Below the pieces are notes generated by a model. It saw only the letters and a list, made by a program, of their open reading frames with translations, had not been told where the DNA came from and did no database searches. The position numbers and the translations under genes are program-made. Below, piece by piece: positions 17,914-25,815 of a DNA stretch of 64,000 nucleotides. Position 1 is the stretch's first letter; every line of letters starts with the position of its first letter. Origin of the DNA: Rickettsiella endosymbiont of Rhagonycha lignosa (lineage in GTDB: Bacteria > Pseudomonadota > Gammaproteobacteria > Diplorickettsiales > Diplorickettsiaceae); the NCBI RefSeq assembly GCF_964031165.1, contig NZ_OZ035011.1, forward strand, positions 186,001 through 250,000, read 5' to 3'.

Positions 17914-19008
17914 ATGAAGCTTAATAGAATAGATTCATTGTCGTTGCGATTACCCTACTTACTTAAATTAAAGTTTAATTTACTATTTACTATAGAACAT
18001 TTTTTCGGACAAAAATTTACAAATAAGTTTTTATTCGAATCAAGATTAAGACTGAAGAATCAAATAGGTGAACTTTTATCTGTAAATAATTATAGAGGAA
18101 AAGGCGTGCCTATCACCGAAATTTCTGATTTATCACCACAACAGTTTTATGCGTATAATTTCCTTCCAGGTATTCCTGTGGTTTTTAAAGGAGTGGCTAA
18201 AAACTGGTCGGCGTGTAAAGAATGGGACTTTGATTACTTCTCAAACAATTTTGGGAAAGAGCCTGTGATATTTGTAAATCATGAAGTTTATGGAAGTGCA
18301 TCTAATAAGTCAGATTTTGAAATTTCATCTCTGGAAGAATATATCAAATCAATCAATGACGTAAATGATCAGCGTTATGCAAGATTTCATCCGTTATTGG
18401 ATAGACATCCTGAGTTAAAAGAATACTTAAACTTGCGATGGTTAAAAGAAAGAATGATGCAGAAATTTTTTAGCGGATTTATATTCAATGTTTTATTTAT
18501 TGGAAAGTCGGGTTCTACTACAAATTGTCATAATGAGGGTAATGATAATTTGTTTCTACAGGTATATGGAAAAAAGAAATGGTATCTTTGGCCCCCAGAT
18601 TATTTGTATGCTTTTCATCCGAGAGCCAATAGAAGTCCTGCAAAGTATTGTGACATTAATCCAGAAAACCCTCAGATTAGAGAATATTTGGGATATGAAA
18701 ATCTTGATTACTATGAAACAGAGCTAGAAGAAGGGGACATTCTCTATGTTCCATCTTATACATGGCATTATACAAAAAACATTACACCTTCAATTGGAGT
18801 TGGGACCCGCTGGACCTCTTTAAAAAACAATTTTAGGCGATCCCCATTGTTGTGTATTTTAGAATTTCTTAATACAAATCCCTCGTTATTTTCAGTCTTC
18901 TCTAGTAAAAATGAGTTTGATTTTAATAAAATAATACTTAAGTCTATGGGGTATAAGGACCATGATATAAATCAGAAAATGGGCTGCAAGAATATTCACA
19001 ACAATTAG
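17914..19008 (+). CDS. cupin-like (JmjC/Cupin_8) Fe(II)/2-oxoglutarate hydroxylase
   Basis: The 364-aa protein has the Cupin_8 layout. FLPGIPVVFKGVAKNWSA (about residues 85-102) opens the domain. The proximal iron ligands lie in TNCHNEGNDNLFLQVYGKKKW-like sequence near 200-220 (HxE/D type), with the aromatic strand KKWYLWPP after it. The distal ligand His is in VPSYTWHYTKN near 280. Family members hydroxylate peptides, proteins or small molecules using oxygen and 2-oxoglutarate. An ATTCGGAG site precedes the ATG, and the gene follows the acyltransferase gene by 27 bp. In context it is a tailoring enzyme, or it acts on a host protein. Confidence 0.85.
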   Translation: MKLNRIDSLSLRLPYLLKLKFNLLFTIEHFFGQKFTNKFLFESRLRLKNQIGELLSVNNYRGKGVPITEISDLSPQQFYAYNFLPGIPVVFKGVAKNWSACKEWDFDYFSNNFGKEPVIFVNHEVYGSASNKSDFEISSLEEYIKSINDVNDQRYARFHPLLDRHPELKEYLNLRWLKERMMQKFFSGFIFNVLFIGKSGSTTNCHNEGNDNLFLQVYGKKKWYLWPPDYLYAFHPRANRSPAKYCDINPENPQIREYLGYENLDYYETELEEGDILYVPSYTWHYTKNITPSIGVGTRWTSLKNNFRRSPLLCILEFLNTNPSLFSVFSSKNEFDFNKIILKSMGYKDHDINQKMGCKNIHNN

Positions 19009-19024
19009 AAAAAGAGGTAACTCG

Positions 19025-20716
19025 ATGCCATATAAATTTAATCCACATCGGCATGTTAAAATTTGGCTGAGCAAAGAAGCAGATCTATTTATGCCGATTG
19101 AAAATCGGATGAATCTTGTAGAAATGCGCCAGAAGAATCCTTCTGATGAAATTTATCTAGTTTATGATAATCGACTGCTCTCTAAAAAGGAAGAAATTAA
19201 TTTACAGGAATTCTGTGTCTGTAATGAAATTAAGCCAATTAATGTTGTATCGGATATTGAGCCAAACTGTAAAACAATTCAAGAAAAGGAATTATTGGAT
19301 TGCTATCAAAAGGAAATAGCGGCCATAGGCAAGGGTGGTAATCTTGCCGCAGCTAGTGATATTTTGCGTTGGATTGGTGAAGTCTATAATTTGGGGACCT
19401 ATACTGATTTTGATATTAAAGTTGATACTCACTTACTTCCTAATAATATAAATGTAGACTTCCCACTTCTCTTAAATATAGGTAGTGTTTCTATTAGAGG
19501 AGCTAATATCCTTAGTCTTAATAATGATGTAATTGCTGTAGTGAATTCTGATGCTGCTCTTAGTAATATTCAATCTATTCAAAACGGCATTCTTAATTCT
19601 TATCAAAACCATGATGAAAATTTTTCTTACAGCACCTATCTTGATGATTGCATTAAAAAAATAGAGGAAGTGATCCCTATTTTCTTGGTTAATTTTCTAA
19701 AAAATTTAGCTAACTTGCAGATCAATGCTATGGCTGAATTGGATGCTATACAAAATGAATCAGAGGAGAAGTGGCTAACTCCCATAGATATACGTGCAAA
19801 ATTAGAAAATGAGAAAAAGCATCTACCAGAAAAATTTATAAATCGTGTCTTTAGAGTTTTGGGATTATCTCCTGAAATTAATGCAGAAAGTTTGCGTATT
19901 TACTTTAGGAATAAAACAGGGTGGTTAGCATGGCTTACCATGCCACAGAATGAATATAATGCGATGCGTGAAAGAATAGTTTTTGATGATAATACACTTT
20001 GTAATATTATGGTTGAGGAGGTATATAATGCTCTATATATGCAAACTGTCATTGCTTCAACAGGCCCCTCAGTGGTATTACCGGCGCTTTTTAAGAAGCA
20101 CTCTCTTAATGATACGCTACGACCATATACTTTTAAATGTTATGGTTTGGAATCGGCTTTTCAACTAGACAGTGCTCTGCCTTTAGACGCGTCATTTTGT
20201 AAGTCAATGGCAACTCTTGCGGCTTGTGATAAGCCTAGTGAAATAAGACATCTTTCTTGGACTGGCCGTGGACATGCTGCTCAAAAATTACGAGAAGAAT
20301 TAATAAAAACAGAGTTTGATAAATTACCTCAGGAATTTTTGGAACTAAAAGAAAATATTCAATATCATATAACAAGGATCGAAGCGGATTTAAACGGTAC
20401 CTTTAGTTTTTATAGAGAAAGTGCAAGGCATGCTAAAATTAATGCTTTAAAAAAAATTTTAAGTGCTTTGGATGGCGATCATGATAAGCTGCTTGATGTA
20501 GAGTCTCTTGCCAAAGAACTACACGATTTCGACAACAAATATCCAGGTTTTGATGCTTCTTTAGGGAAAAGTAAAACTCAAGCCTTAATAGAGAAGTTTA
20601 AAAAGAATATCTTTTTTGCCGTAAGTTGTGAGAGGTCGGGCATGGGTAGGGTTATGCTAAAAAGAGACTCTTCTAGCGAAGACTCTTGGCCTATTGCAAG
20701 CCTACTTACTTCTTGA
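19025..20716 (+). CDS. TcdA/TcdB-type glycosyltransferase with DXD motif, candidate effector
   Basis: The 563-aa protein begins with VKIWLSKEADLFMPIENR (about residues 11-28), the sugar-nucleotide domain start seen in large clostridial toxin-type and related glycosyltransferases. The diagnostic block GGNLAAASDILRWIGEVY followed by GTYTDFDIKVD (about 102-135) supplies the Asp-Arg of the NDP-sugar site and the metal-binding DxD. No signal peptide is present. The C-terminal 150 residues are helical, charged and unrecognised. Homologous domains in Legionella, Coxiella relatives and toxins modify host proteins. It is 16 bp after the cupin gene and is the last gene of the operon, next to the tRNA-Arg island. 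Confidence 0.75.
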   Translation: MPYKFNPHRHVKIWLSKEADLFMPIENRMNLVEMRQKNPSDEIYLVYDNRLLSKKEEINLQEFCVCNEIKPINVVSDIEPNCKTIQEKELLDCYQKEIAAIGKGGNLAAASDILRWIGEVYNLGTYTDFDIKVDTHLLPNNINVDFPLLLNIGSVSIRGANILSLNNDVIAVVNSDAALSNIQSIQNGILNSYQNHDENFSYSTYLDDCIKKIEEVIPIFLVNFLKNLANLQINAMAELDAIQNESEEKWLTPIDIRAKLENEKKHLPEKFINRVFRVLGLSPEINAESLRIYFRNKTGWLAWLTMPQNEYNAMRERIVFDDNTLCNIMVEEVYNALYMQTVIASTGPSVVLPALFKKHSLNDTLRPYTFKCYGLESAFQLDSALPLDASFCKSMATLAACDKPSEIRHLSWTGRGHAAQKLREELIKTEFDKLPQEFLELKENIQYHITRIEADLNGTFSFYRESARHAKINALKKILSALDGDHDKLLDVESLAKELHDFDNKYPGFDASLGKSKTQALIEKFKKNIFFAVSCERSGMGRVMLKRDSSSEDSWPIASLLTS

Positions 20717-20997
20717 GATTTTTTTCTGGCGCGTTATTTGTCCTTTTCATTGAGTCTTATGATCAAGCTTTCCACCCGTTTGGAATATGTAACTTACTCA
20801 GTATAGGAAATATTTTGCTACGGATGTTACAAAGTTTAAAAAGTTTTTCTGATAGTAAACTAAAAGAAAAACAGTGAAGAAATTACTCCGTTATACCCTG
20901 ATTACATCATTATTTATTGGTCTTTAAATTGGCACACCAATTCGCGTAAGAATCTTTTGAAGTTTTATGAAAAAAAGAGGTAAGTATTTGATTTTGC

Positions 20998-21074
20998 TGG
21001 TGCGCCCGGAGGGACTCGAACCCCCGACACCCAGGTTCGAAGCCTGGTACTCTATCCAGCTGAGCTACGGGCGC
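20998..21074 (-). tRNA. tRNA-Arg(UCG)
   Basis: On the minus strand the 77-nt sequence folds as a complete tRNA: acceptor stem GCGCCCG / CGGGCGC, D-arm AGCTCAGCTGGATAGAGT, and anticodon stem CCAGG / CCTGG around the loop CTTCGAA. Bases 34-36 of the loop are TCG, so it reads CGA arginine codons. The T-arm contains GGTTCGAGTCC. Discriminator A and an encoded CCA end follow. It is the integration target of the island to its right: its 5' half is repeated at 38399 and 40560. Confidence 0.95.
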
Positions 21075-21075
21075 A
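21035..21075. repeat. att core, copy 1 (inside intact tRNA-Arg)
   Basis: A 41-bp sequence from GTTCGAAGCCTGG to CTACGGGCGCA, covering the tRNA from the anticodon loop to its 5' end. It is identical in copies at 38399 and 40560. Being within the intact tRNA, this copy is the reconstituted attachment site next to the integrase. Confidence 0.9.
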
Positions 21076-21121
21076 TGATCCCAAAGAGCCCGGCATTCTA
21101 ACAGTTTATCCTTCATCCAGC
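21076..21121 (-). promoter_or_regulatory. conserved tRNA-Arg upstream block with -10-like TAGAAT
   Basis: The 46 bp upstream of the tRNA contain TAGAAT on the minus strand (complement of 21095-21100), followed by a GC-rich discriminator, as in stable-RNA promoters. The block recurs at 38440-38485 with one mismatch and, more diverged, at 40601-40646. The elements therefore appear to bring both the 5' half of the tRNA and its promoter. No clear -35 box is seen. Confidence 0.4.
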
Positions 21122-22146
21122 TAGCCTCCTTTTGCTGCCGTTTGGACCGAATGTACCAATTTTGTACCAGACACACGCTCGGCAGCCTTCATAAGCTGAT
21201 CACTATTTAAATGCGCATAGCGTAATACAATGTCAAAAGATGACCACCCACTTAATATTTGCAATTCTTGTAAGGATGTTCCATTTTGAACATGCCAAGA
21301 TGCCCATGTATGACGTAAGTCATGCCAGTGGAAATCTTCTATCCCTGCTCGCTTTAACACTTTACGCCATGCAGCTGTATTGCATTGCTTTACAGGTTTT
21401 CCTTCATAGGTAAAAACAAATTCAATATGTTTGCCTATTTGCCTAGCAATAATTGCCGCAGCTTCTGCATTAAGAGGTACTGGAATTGCTGTTCTAGTTT
21501 TTGACTGTGATGCACTCACAAAGGCATGTCGCCTAACTAAATCAACATTTTTCCATCTTAATCCTATGACGTTGGCTTTGCGCAAACCGGTAGCTAAAGA
21601 AAAAGCTGCCATATCGGATAAATGTGAGGGTAACTCTTTAAGTAACCGTTCTGCTTCATCTTTGGTTAACCAACGTTCTCGTTCAAGTCCTTCGTTAAGT
21701 AGTGATATGGAAGGAGATTTGTCAATCCAACCCCACTTAATGGAAGCTTTAAGGATAGCTCTTAATACTTCTAACATCCTATTCACAGTTGCTGCTGTTA
21801 CACCTTTTTCTTTTTTGGCTTTAATAACTTCATCAACCGTAATGTCATTAATTTCATTCAATTTTTTATTCTTTAAATAAAAATCAAGCCATTTAAGATG
21901 AAATTTAGCTTCGTCTAAACTACGCATACTTCTACGATTACAAACGCCTAACCATTTAACTACGGCTTCTTGCCATAATGGTTCAGGTTTCTCATTTAGC
22001 TTGCTTTGTCGCCACAAGTCAGCTTTTAACTGATCATGTAACTTTTGTGCTGCTAATTTGTTTGAAGTCCCAGTAGATCGTTGTATTCTTTTTCCACTAT
22101 GAGAAAGTCTGATCCACCAGATATCGTTTCTTTTACAGAGTGCCAT
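21121..22146 (-). CDS. int: tyrosine-family site-specific integrase
   Basis: The 341-aa recombinase has an N-terminal SAM-like/arm-binding region and a complete catalytic domain. Arg189 is in ATGLRKANVIGL. His275 and Arg278 are in FHWHDLRHTWASWH. The LSGW block (Trp301) and nucleophile Tyr310 (VLRYAHLN) follow. The enzyme cuts and rejoins DNA at the tRNA-Arg att core. It lies 47 bp from the tRNA, as usual for int genes, and its 5' end overlaps the excisionase-like gene by 94 bp. All catalytic residues are present, so the left element could still be excised between copies 1 and 2. A degraded relative is at 38497. Confidence 0.95.
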   Translation of the reverse strand: MALCKRNDIWWIRLSHSGKRIQRSTGTSNKLAAQKLHDQLKADLWRQSKLNEKPEPLWQEAVVKWLGVCNRRSMRSLDEAKFHLKWLDFYLKNKKLNEINDITVDEVIKAKKEKGVTAATVNRMLEVLRAILKASIKWGWIDKSPSISLLNEGLERERWLTKDEAERLLKELPSHLSDMAAFSLATGLRKANVIGLRWKNVDLVRRHAFVSASQSKTRTAIPVPLNAEAAAIIARQIGKHIEFVFTYEGKPVKQCNTAAWRKVLKRAGIEDFHWHDLRHTWASWHVQNGTSLQELQILSGWSSFDIVLRYAHLNSDQLMKAAERVSGTKLVHSVQTAAKGG

Positions 22147-22358
22147 ATCTTTTCTCTCCTATTATTAGAGACACCCTGCGATACTTTGCAAGGATTATCG
22201 TAAAGCGAACGAAGATAATTAACAAGGTCTTCTTCCAAAAAACACCAACACTTTCCTGGTTTACCAGCAGGTATTTTTTTAGTGGCTGCTAATCTTCTAA
22301 GTCCTTCAGGATTCATCTTCAGAAACTCCGCAGCTTCTTCAAGATTAAAAGTTTTCAT
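22053..22358 (-). CDS. excisionase / AlpA-like helix-turn-helix protein
   Basis: The 101-aa protein opens with FNLEEAAEFLKMNPEGLRRL, then KKIPAGKPGKCWCFLEEDL: the winged helix-turn-helix of excisionase and MerR-like DNA-binding proteins. The C-terminal 45 residues, which overlap int, are not conserved-looking. It is upstream of and overlapping the integrase, so the two are likely cotranscribed and together set the direction of recombination. Confidence 0.8.
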   Translation of the reverse strand: MKTFNLEEAAEFLKMNPEGLRRLAATKKIPAGKPGKCWCFLEEDLVNYLRSLYDNPCKVSQGVSNNRREKIWHSVKETISGGSDFLIVEKEYNDLLGLQTN

Positions 22359-22415
22359 TTAAGAACCCCTTTTTTATTTTTTTAATAATCAAATTAATAA
22401 CGTTATTTTATTTCA

Positions 22416-22443
22416 AAAAAACGTCCACATGCGGACGTTTTTT
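22416..22443. terminator. bidirectional intrinsic terminator between xis-int and the rightward phage genes
   Basis: A perfect 11-bp stem AAAAAACGTCC / GGACGTTTTTT with a 6-nt loop has A-runs on one side and T-runs on the other. It could terminate on both strands, but it lies upstream of the xis start, so its likely role is against leftward read-through or as an operator-like palindrome. Confidence 0.6.
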
Positions 22444-22520
22444 CTATTTAAAATAAAGACCTAATAAAAAATAAAAACAAGGAGCAATTAAAAACTCTAG
22501 CAGCTGATGATTGGGATGAA

Positions 22521-22724
22521 GTGAAAGATAATCCAAGCATGTTAAAAGCCATGGTAGAAACCTATCTCATGCTAAAAGGATTAGATCCCATAATACCTTC
22601 ACCTATTTACACTAAAACAGTTAATTGTCGTCAGTGCGGCGAAATACAAACTTGGCCAAGTTGTCCTGATAACACCTTTTGCTGCCAATGGTGCTTAGTA
22701 AATAATAATTTGGTCTGGAATTAA
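22521..22724 (+). CDS. small zinc-finger-like phage protein
   Basis: The frame gives 67 aa from a GTG at 22521. The C-terminal half carries VNCRQCGEIQTWPSC and FCCQWC, four or more cysteines spaced like a small zinc ribbon. The start is uncertain: the frame is open upstream and AAGGAG lies 40 bp before the GTG, so a non-ATG start near 22488 would give a longer N-terminus. The gene heads the rightward left-arm cluster of the prophage. Probably a small regulator; function unknown. Confidence 0.55.
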   Translation: MKDNPSMLKAMVETYLMLKGLDPIIPSPIYTKTVNCRQCGEIQTWPSCPDNTFCCQWCLVNNNLVWN

Positions 22725-22744
22725 TAAAAAAGGAGATAAAGAGT

Positions 22745-22882
22745 ATGTTCATAAAAAAATTACTACAACGAGTCATAGGCTCCCGAATGAGATTACGAAG
22801 AAAGGAACAAGAAAAGCAATTAATAAAAAATAAAAATAGCAGGCTGGCCAAACTGCTGAATGTAACGAGGAATATTAAATGA
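22745..22882 (+). CDS. very small basic protein, 45 aa
   Basis: An AAAGGAGAT site lies just upstream of ATG 22745. The 45-residue product is highly basic (MFIKKLLQRVIG start, then RMRLRRKEQEKQL) and helical. Its stop overlaps the next ATG as ATGA, which supports translation as part of the same small operon. A DNA- or RNA-binding role is possible but not shown. Confidence 0.5.
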   Translation: MFIKKLLQRVIGSRMRLRRKEQEKQLIKNKNSRLAKLLNVTRNIK

Positions 22883-23148
22883 AATGCCTTAATTTAAAAT
22901 GTAATTATTGCAAAACCAAAGTATGTGCCTCACTTGATATAGAAGATGGAAATTTCGCTAAAAGAAGACGTCACTGCCATAAATGTCGAACTCGATACAC
23001 TACACTTGAAATCCCAATATACATAGGGAAGGTCAATATGGGTGCACGTAATACAATAAAACAAGTTACCAATTACTTTGCAGGGACAGATCCTTATTCT
23101 CAATGGCAACAATTCTTCGAATCAACCCATAATGATCTATTGCAATAA
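22879..23148 (+). CDS. zinc-ribbon protein, Ogr/Delta- or NrdR-like
   Basis: The 89-aa protein has CNYC (about residues 8-11) and RRRHCHKCRTRYTTLEI (about 36-52). This is the arrangement of the zinc ribbon of P2 Ogr-type late activators and of NrdR. It overlaps the 45-aa gene upstream by 4 bp. By position, ahead of the head genes, a transcription activator of late genes is a reasonable inference; the sequence alone does not separate this from other zinc ribbons. Confidence 0.65.
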   Translation: MKCLNLKCNYCKTKVCASLDIEDGNFAKRRRHCHKCRTRYTTLEIPIYIGKVNMGARNTIKQVTNYFAGTDPYSQWQQFFESTHNDLLQ

Positions 23149-23285
23149 CATAGCAGTATCAGGCACCAAGAAGGTTTGCCATGACCCGTCAAGTAGTATT
23201 TATAATAGCCCAAGAATAAGATATCCTGATTACAGTAAGTTTGGGCAATATTATAATAATCACAAGACATAGAGGCCAATAAAAA

Positions 23286-23732
23286 ATGCTATTGAATAAA
23301 TTGACTCGATTGGTTTTATGTAGCTTTTTCCTTATACCTGCAGTTACTTACGCTAGTGTGACTGTAAAAATAGAACCTAAAGTGGTCGATCCAAGTGATT
23401 CTTCTGCATATATCCAATTTTCCGGCCAAGAAGCAAAGAACCTTTGGGAATATTTAGAGAAAATACAAAAAAGCGGAAATGGGTTCGTATTAGGGGAGGC
23501 AAAAATGGGGGTATCGTCCCTTACCTCGCCTGTTATGACTTGCAGCAAGTTCAAACATAATCCTTATGGTAACAACATATCCGATAAAGATTCTCATATG
23601 TATGATTGTTTTATTGACTTAAATAGCAGAGGTTTACCCACCGTAACAAGGATCTTGACTGGGGTGGTGATGATAAAAACTCCGCATTCTCGTCAAATAA
23701 CCGACGGCATTAGTTACCATGCTGGCCGCTAG
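23286..23732 (+). CDS. small secreted protein in prophage, paralogue of the gene at 3098
   Basis: The 148-aa protein has a clear signal peptide (LTRLVLCSFFLIPAVTYA). The mature part shares an ordered set of features with the protein at 3098-3436: QFSGQEAKNLWEYL versus IQGMEAKKLFVYL, two cysteines (MTCSKF and YDCFID), and a following GL. It lies between the zinc-ribbon gene and the terminase genes on the same strand. A secreted product is not a normal head-module component, so this looks like a cargo gene shared between the prophage and the chromosome. Confidence 0.7.
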   Translation: MLLNKLTRLVLCSFFLIPAVTYASVTVKIEPKVVDPSDSSAYIQFSGQEAKNLWEYLEKIQKSGNGFVLGEAKMGVSSLTSPVMTCSKFKHNPYGNNISDKDSHMYDCFIDLNSRGLPTVTRILTGVVMIKTPHSRQITDGISYHAGR

Positions 23733-23849
23733 GTACTTGGCGCACCTGCCGAAGATGCATTTATTGACACCACTATATAAGCCATTTGTCAGCTAAAAAA
23801 AATGGCAGGATAATTAAAAACTTAAAAGACGGAAAAGGATAATTTTAAG

Positions 23850-24287
23850 ATGAGCAAATTACCTAATGGTTTAACAATTAAGCAAACTAAGTTTTGTCAA
23901 AATTTTATCATTCCTCCGCATAATGCGACTCAAGCGGCTATTTCAGCAGGTTATTCACCCCATATTGCTAAAACGATAGGACACCGATTAAAAGCAAACC
24001 CTAAAATCCAAATCTATTTAAAATCCTTACAGTCTGATTTAGAAAGTCAAATGACTGTTAGTTATGAATGGAAACTGGATAAGTTAAAGAAGATTGTTGA
24101 AGCGTTTATAGAAAATAAAGAAAACTTAATTTCAAGTAAGGTAAATAGTGCTATTCAAGCCATTGCTGAAATGAATAAAATGCAAGGTCACTATTCCCCC
24201 GAAAAGCATGTCAATGTCAATATAAAAACAGATCCTGATCTCCAACAATTAGAAGATCTCATAAAACAACATGGTAAAGAATATTGA
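23850..24287 (+). CDS. phage terminase small subunit
   Basis: The 145-aa protein has the Terminase_2 DNA-binding domain: LTIKQTKFCQNFI, then NATQAAISAGYSPHIAKTIG (about residues 25-45), a helix-turn-helix that binds the packaging site. Helical oligomerisation follows, and an acidic C-terminus. The next gene overlaps by 17 bp and encodes the large subunit, confirming the role. Confidence 0.9.
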   Translation: MSKLPNGLTIKQTKFCQNFIIPPHNATQAAISAGYSPHIAKTIGHRLKANPKIQIYLKSLQSDLESQMTVSYEWKLDKLKKIVEAFIENKENLISSKVNSAIQAIAEMNKMQGHYSPEKHVNVNIKTDPDLQQLEDLIKQHGKEY

Positions 24288-25815
24288 GATTCCTCATAAA
24301 GAAACCTTAATAACAAAAGCTAAGCTTTGGGGATCCTTGTTATTATTTACTCAAGTGTTTTACTCATTACGCACAGGGCGTAAATTTAGCGTTTCTCAGC
24401 CTACTTGCCGCGAACCCCATGTGATGACTCTATGTCGAGCATTAACGCAGACCTTACGCGGTGAAGTACCCCTTCTGTTAATTAATATTCCCCCACATTA
24501 TGGTAAGACGGAATTACTCATTCATTTTGTGGCATGGAGCCTATCACGTTATCCCGATTCACAATTTCTTTATGTTTCCTATTCACATTCTTTAGCAAAA
24601 AAACAAACACAGACCATTCGTCAGATTATGGCATTGCCGCAGTACAAAAAACTATTTAATGTTAATTTATCCGAAACCTCTAGCGCTAAAGACAATTTTG
24701 AAACAACACAAGGTGGCTGCGTGTTTGCAGCGGGTAGTGGCGGGACAATTACAGGACGTGGTGCAGGGTTACAGAATGTCGATCGTTTCTCAGGTGCGAT
24801 TATTATTGATGATATTCATAAGCCGGATGAAGTGACCAGTGATGTGATGCGTGAAGGTGTCATTGATTGGTATTACAATACTCTACAAAGCCGTGTGAAT
24901 TCGCCTGGTAAGACACCGATTATTTTTATTGGTCAGCGATTACATGAAGCTGATTTACCGAGTCATCTGATTAAAACACAATCCTGGGAAACGTTTATAT
25001 TACCGGCTTTAGATTCTGCCGGTAATGCTTTAAATCCCTTGATGCACAATGAAAAGCAATTGTTTAAGCTTCAAATTGAGAGACCTTATGAATTTGCTGC
25101 ACAATATCAACAAGATCCACAACCCGCTGGCGGTGGAATATTTAAGCCCGAATGGTTTTATTTATTAGATGAAAAACCTGAGTTTTTAGCAACCTTTATA
25201 ACGATTGATACCGCAGAGACTGATAAAACTTATAATGATGCAACTGTATTTAGTTTTTGGGGCTTATATCACATTAAAAATGAATCAGCGGAAACGGAGG
25301 TATTAGGACTGCATTGGATCGATTGCGTTGAGTTGCATATTGAACCTAAAGATCTCGAAAATGAATTACGACATTTCTATCTACAAGCGAGCCGTCATAA
25401 AGTAAAACCTAGCTGTATTGCGATTGAGAAGAAATCCACCGGCGTCACGTTGCTTTCACTTTTAAAAAGTTGGCGAGGCGTTGAGATAAGAGAAATACAA
25501 CGCTCCGCTCAATCGGGTAGTAAAATCACTCGCTTTCTTGAGATACAGCAAATTATTGCGAGCCATAGAATCTCCTTACCTCGTCATGGTAAGCATACTG
25601 AAGCTTGTATTGCTCACTGTAAAAAAATTACGGCTAATAATACACATCGGTTTGATGATATTGCTGACACTTTATACGATGGCATTAAGCTTGGATTAAT
25701 CGAGCAATCTATTCTTTTTCAAAACCAGCAACGTCATGATGTTAATCGCGTTATCTCAAAATTAGCAGGACATTTTCAGCAAGTTAATCGACTAAAAGAA
25801 GAACGTCTATGGTAG
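24271..25815 (+). CDS. phage terminase large subunit
   Basis: The 514-aa packaging motor has an N-terminal ATPase. The Walker A-like NIPPHYGKTELLIHF lies near residue 73, Walker B FSGAIIIDD near 172, and the coupling motif FIGQRLHE near 217. The C-terminal RNase H-like nuclease begins with FITIDTAETDKTYNDATVF near 310. It translocates DNA into the prohead through the portal and cuts concatemers. Walker A has PHYGKTEL where most relatives have RHGKSEL; the Lys and Thr are kept. Overlaps both neighbours. Confidence 0.93.
   Translation: MVKNIEIPHKETLITKAKLWGSLLLFTQVFYSLRTGRKFSVSQPTCREPHVMTLCRALTQTLRGEVPLLLINIPPHYGKTELLIHFVAWSLSRYPDSQFLYVSYSHSLAKKQTQTIRQIMALPQYKKLFNVNLSETSSAKDNFETTQGGCVFAAGSGGTITGRGAGLQNVDRFSGAIIIDDIHKPDEVTSDVMREGVIDWYYNTLQSRVNSPGKTPIIFIGQRLHEADLPSHLIKTQSWETFILPALDSAGNALNPLMHNEKQLFKLQIERPYEFAAQYQQDPQPAGGGIFKPEWFYLLDEKPEFLATFITIDTAETDKTYNDATVFSFWGLYHIKNESAETEVLGLHWIDCVELHIEPKDLENELRHFYLQASRHKVKPSCIAIEKKSTGVTLLSLLKSWRGVEIREIQRSAQSGSKITRFLEIQQIIASHRISLPRHGKHTEACIAHCKKITANNTHRFDDIADTLYDGIKLGLIEQSILFQNQQRHDVNRVISKLAGHFQQVNRLKEERLW

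Noticed and set aside
20686..20877. 63-aa frame after the glycosyltransferase gene
   Set aside because: Overlaps the end of the glycosyltransferase gene, no ribosome binding site, no recognisable product.
23078..23272. 64-aa frame overlapping the zinc-ribbon gene
   Set aside because: It overlaps the better-supported gene at 22879 in another frame and lacks a ribosome binding site; a shorter version from an internal ATG is possible but unsupported.
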